Assembly (NCBI RefSeq): GCF_000227465.1
Contig: NC_016047.1
Coordinates: 1,131,001 to 1,195,000 of the forward strand
DNA from: Bacillus spizizenii TU-B-10
GTDB lineage: Bacteria > Bacillota > Bacilli > Bacillales > Bacillaceae
Reading direction: 5' to 3'
DNA: 64,000 bases
How positions within the stretch are numbered: position 1 is the first letter of the stretch; each line of letters starts with the position of its first letter. Positions 62,238-64,000 of this stretch are shown in pieces. The notes beneath the pieces were generated by a model. The model made no database searches, was not told where the DNA came from, and saw only the letters and a program-made list of their open reading frames with translations. The position numbers and the translations under genes were made by a program.

Positions 62238-63424
62238 AGCTTATGATAGGTAATCGCAGCGCCCGCAAGGACCTTGGCCGCAGTCAGCATCGCTTTTTCA
62301 TTAATATCAAATTTCGGATGGTGGTGGGAATAGACGCGCTCTGACTGTTCAGGAGCGGCCCCTGTAAAGAAAAAGGTGCCTTTGACGTTTTGTAAGTAAT
62401 AAGCAAAATCCTCGCCGCCCATTTGCGGTTCACCGTCAATGACCTGCTGAACGCCCTCTGTGTTCTTTGCGATGCTGACCAAGTGGCTCGTTTCTGCAGG
62501 ATGGTTTACAACCGCCGGATAGCCTCGTTCATAGTTGTACTCATAGGATGCACCGTGCATGCTGCACACTCCTTTTACAACCGCTTCAATTTCTTTCTCC
62601 AGAATAGTACGGACATTTTCGTCAAAAGAACGCGCTGTACCGATGAGTGTCGCTTGGTCTGCGATGACATTAAACGGGTTGTCGGCGATGAACGAGCCGG
62701 TCGAAATGACGGCGGATTGAATCGGGTTGACTTTGCGGCTGACAATGTGCTGCAAGGAGGAAACGATTTGCGAGCCGATCAGGACGGCGTCTTTTGTATC
62801 ATGCGGGTGAGCGCCGTGGCCGCCCTTCCCGAGGATTTTTATCGTGAATCGGTCCGCCGCCGCCATCACGGCGCCGGGGCGGCAGAGAATGGTTCCGAGC
62901 GGCTCAGTCGCCCAAAGATGCGTGCCGAATATCACATCCGCGTTTTCGAGACAGCCGTCATCGATCATTGGCTTTGCGCCTCCCGGATAATATTCTTCCG
63001 CATGCTGGTGGATCATCACAAATGTTCCCTTCAGCTCATGTCTGTTTTGGTGAAGGACCTTCGCCACTGCGAGAAGAGCTGCCGTATGGCCGTCATGGCC
63101 GCATGCGTGCATGACACCTGGCACTTTGGAGGCGTAAGGAACATCTTTTTCATCTTGAATGGGAAGGGCGTCAAAGTCGGCCCGCAAAGCGACGGTGGGG
63201 CCTGGTTCGCTTCCTTCTATATATGCTAAAACCCCTCTGCCGCCGACATTCGTGCGGATCGGGACTCCTAACGATTCATAATAGGAAGCAATAAATGCAG
63301 CGGTTTTTTCTTCTTGAAACGAGAGCTCAGGATACATATGAAAATGGCGCCTGATCTCGACCATTTCTTCAAAACAGCTGTCGAGCTGTTTGTTTATCTC
63401 TTTCTGCAGTATGGATATGGACAA
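62234..63424 (-). CDS. yhaA: YhaA, M20D-family amidohydrolase
   Basis: A 396-residue metallo-amidohydrolase of the M20D type (aminoacylase/hippurate hydrolase-like). Metal-binding motifs CGHDGHTA and HQHAEEYYPGG are intact. It cleaves N-acyl or similar amino acid derivatives; the substrate is unknown. The start lies at 63424 with AAAAAGGGGGAAGCGGCTT before it. It is transcribed alone, towards ecsC. Confidence 0.87.
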   Translation of the reverse strand: MSISILQKEINKQLDSCFEEMVEIRRHFHMYPELSFQEEKTAAFIASYYESLGVPIRTNVGGRGVLAYIEGSEPGPTVALRADFDALPIQDEKDVPYASKVPGVMHACGHDGHTAALLAVAKVLHQNRHELKGTFVMIHQHAEEYYPGGAKPMIDDGCLENADVIFGTHLWATEPLGTILCRPGAVMAAADRFTIKILGKGGHGAHPHDTKDAVLIGSQIVSSLQHIVSRKVNPIQSAVISTGSFIADNPFNVIADQATLIGTARSFDENVRTILEKEIEAVVKGVCSMHGASYEYNYERGYPAVVNHPAETSHLVSIAKNTEGVQQVIDGEPQMGGEDFAYYLQNVKGTFFFTGAAPEQSERVYSHHHPKFDINEKAMLTAAKVLAGAAITYHKL

Positions 63425-63497
63425 AGCCGCTTCCCCCTTTTTCTATGCTTTTCCATGATTGTATAGAAAAAGTCTGAATATTTCAACTCGTCGAATT

Positions 63498-64000
63498 TCA
63501 AAGCAACATCATGGCTGCGATGGTTGTCACTGAAAGGCCAATTGCAACGGGAATGAAGTTTTTTCTGGCAAGCTCAAAAGGATCAACTTTGCAAATGGCC
63601 GCCGCGGGAATCAGCGCCCATGGGACCAGTGTTCCGCCGCCCACCCAGATGGCAGATATTTGGCCGAGCGCGGTCAGAACGGCGGGATCAGTATGAAGAG
63701 CGGACGAAAAGAGCTTGGCGATAGAGCCTGCGAGAGAAATGCCTGAAAACCCTGATCCGTCGAGGCCGGTTATGGCTCCGGCGGCAGTTAAAGCAGCAGC
63801 GGCAAGCTCCTTTGACATGGGCATCATGTGGGATAAAGCAATGCCGAGATCATTGACAATTCCGTGGGAGCCTTTAGGGAGTGAAGTGCCTAGTATGTTT
63901 TTATAGCCTGAGTCACCAAGATAAAAGAAAGCGGCAATCGGGATGACGGGGCCGAAAACCTTAAAGCCGAACTGGAATCCATCAATAAAATAACCAGTGA
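63498..64000 (-). CDS. yhfA: YhfA, integral membrane protein (C-terminal part)
   Basis: The minus-strand frame is open from the window edge to a stop at 63498, giving 166 complete C-terminal codons. It is strongly hydrophobic with about five spans and includes GSGFSGISLAGSIAKLF and GGGTLVPWALIPAAA. Position and length agree with YhfA, a membrane protein of about 460 residues of unknown function (possibly a permease). Its start is outside the window, so initiation and N-terminus cannot be judged. Confidence 0.75.
   Translation of the reverse strand, partial: TGYFIDGFQFGFKVFGPVIPIAAFFYLGDSGYKNILGTSLPKGSHGIVNDLGIALSHMMPMSKELAAAALTAAGAITGLDGSGFSGISLAGSIAKLFSSALHTDPAVLTALGQISAIWVGGGTLVPWALIPAAAICKVDPFELARKNFIPVAIGLSVTTIAAMMLL

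Noticed and set aside
62423..63229. Long plus-strand ORF (268 codons) opposite yhaA
   Set aside because: It lies entirely antisense to the M20 amidohydrolase gene, has a Cys/Arg-rich composition with no domain, and has no Shine-Dalgarno.

Overview
The window is a core chromosomal segment from a member of the Bacillus subtilis group. Gene order runs citR-citA, yhdF to yhdZ, yheN to yheA, yhaZ to yhaA and yhfA, and most proteins are recognisable as B. subtilis orthologues of the expected length. It is unlikely to be strain 168 itself. Two genes (a DadA-like oxidase and an extended SDR) sit between plsC and the yhdP-cueR pair where I recall none in 168, PrsA is shorter than the 292 residues I recall, and yhaK carries a frameshift. 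I see no rRNA, tRNA, CRISPR array, prophage or insertion sequence.

Layout. 1-8.1 kb: the divergent citR/citA pair, the dehydrogenase YhdF, two amino-acid or Na+-coupled transporters (BcaP, YhdH), a MocR-type regulator and a GNAT acetyltransferase. 8.1-11.9 kb: the sigM-yhdL-yhdK operon with its own SigM promoter, the SigB-type yhdN, and plsC. 11.9-14.0 kb: the apparent accessory pair. 14.1-19.0 kb: two paralogous CBS/CorC-domain membrane proteins, YhdP and YhdT, flanking cueR and yhdR. 19.0-26.9 kb: a GDPD plus two FluC fluoride channels, the mechanosensitive channel YhdY, sirtuin SrtN, a deacetylase, D-amino-acid aminotransferase Dat, and NhaC/NhaX. 27-31.2 kb: the antibiotic-inducible multidrug ABC exporter bmrCD behind an attenuation leader (bmrB). 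31.2-39.7 kb: a spore block (sspB, yheC, yheD, yhaX) with yhaZ and a probable non-coding RNA. 39.8-46.8 kb: hemZ, the K+/H+ antiporter khtSTU and the Na+-extrusion-like ABC pair yhaQP. 46.9-52.1 kb: yhaONM, nuclease and ATPase proteins. 52.2-56.7 kb: prsA, small spore proteins, hpr/scoC. 56.7-64 kb: TRAP-regulated trpP, serC, hit, ecsABC, yhaA and the C-terminal part of yhfA.

Regulation can be read directly at many points: SigB-type promoters (yhdF, yhdN), a SigM promoter (sigM), a CodY-like box (bcaP), LexA-like boxes (yhaZ, yhaO), a SigG-type -10 (sspB), nine TRAP triplets over the trpP start, and a terminator inside the bmrB leader. The least explained features are: (i) the shared layout of yhdP and yhdT, a consensus Shine-Dalgarno, then a perfect hairpin, then a start codon about 35 nt away, with a six-codon upstream ORF in yhdT; (ii) a promoter-to-terminator, roughly 230-nt structured RNA upstream of yhaX; (iii) 21-bp repeats upstream of ecsA; (iv) a well-initiated 23-codon ORF overlapping bmrB in another frame.
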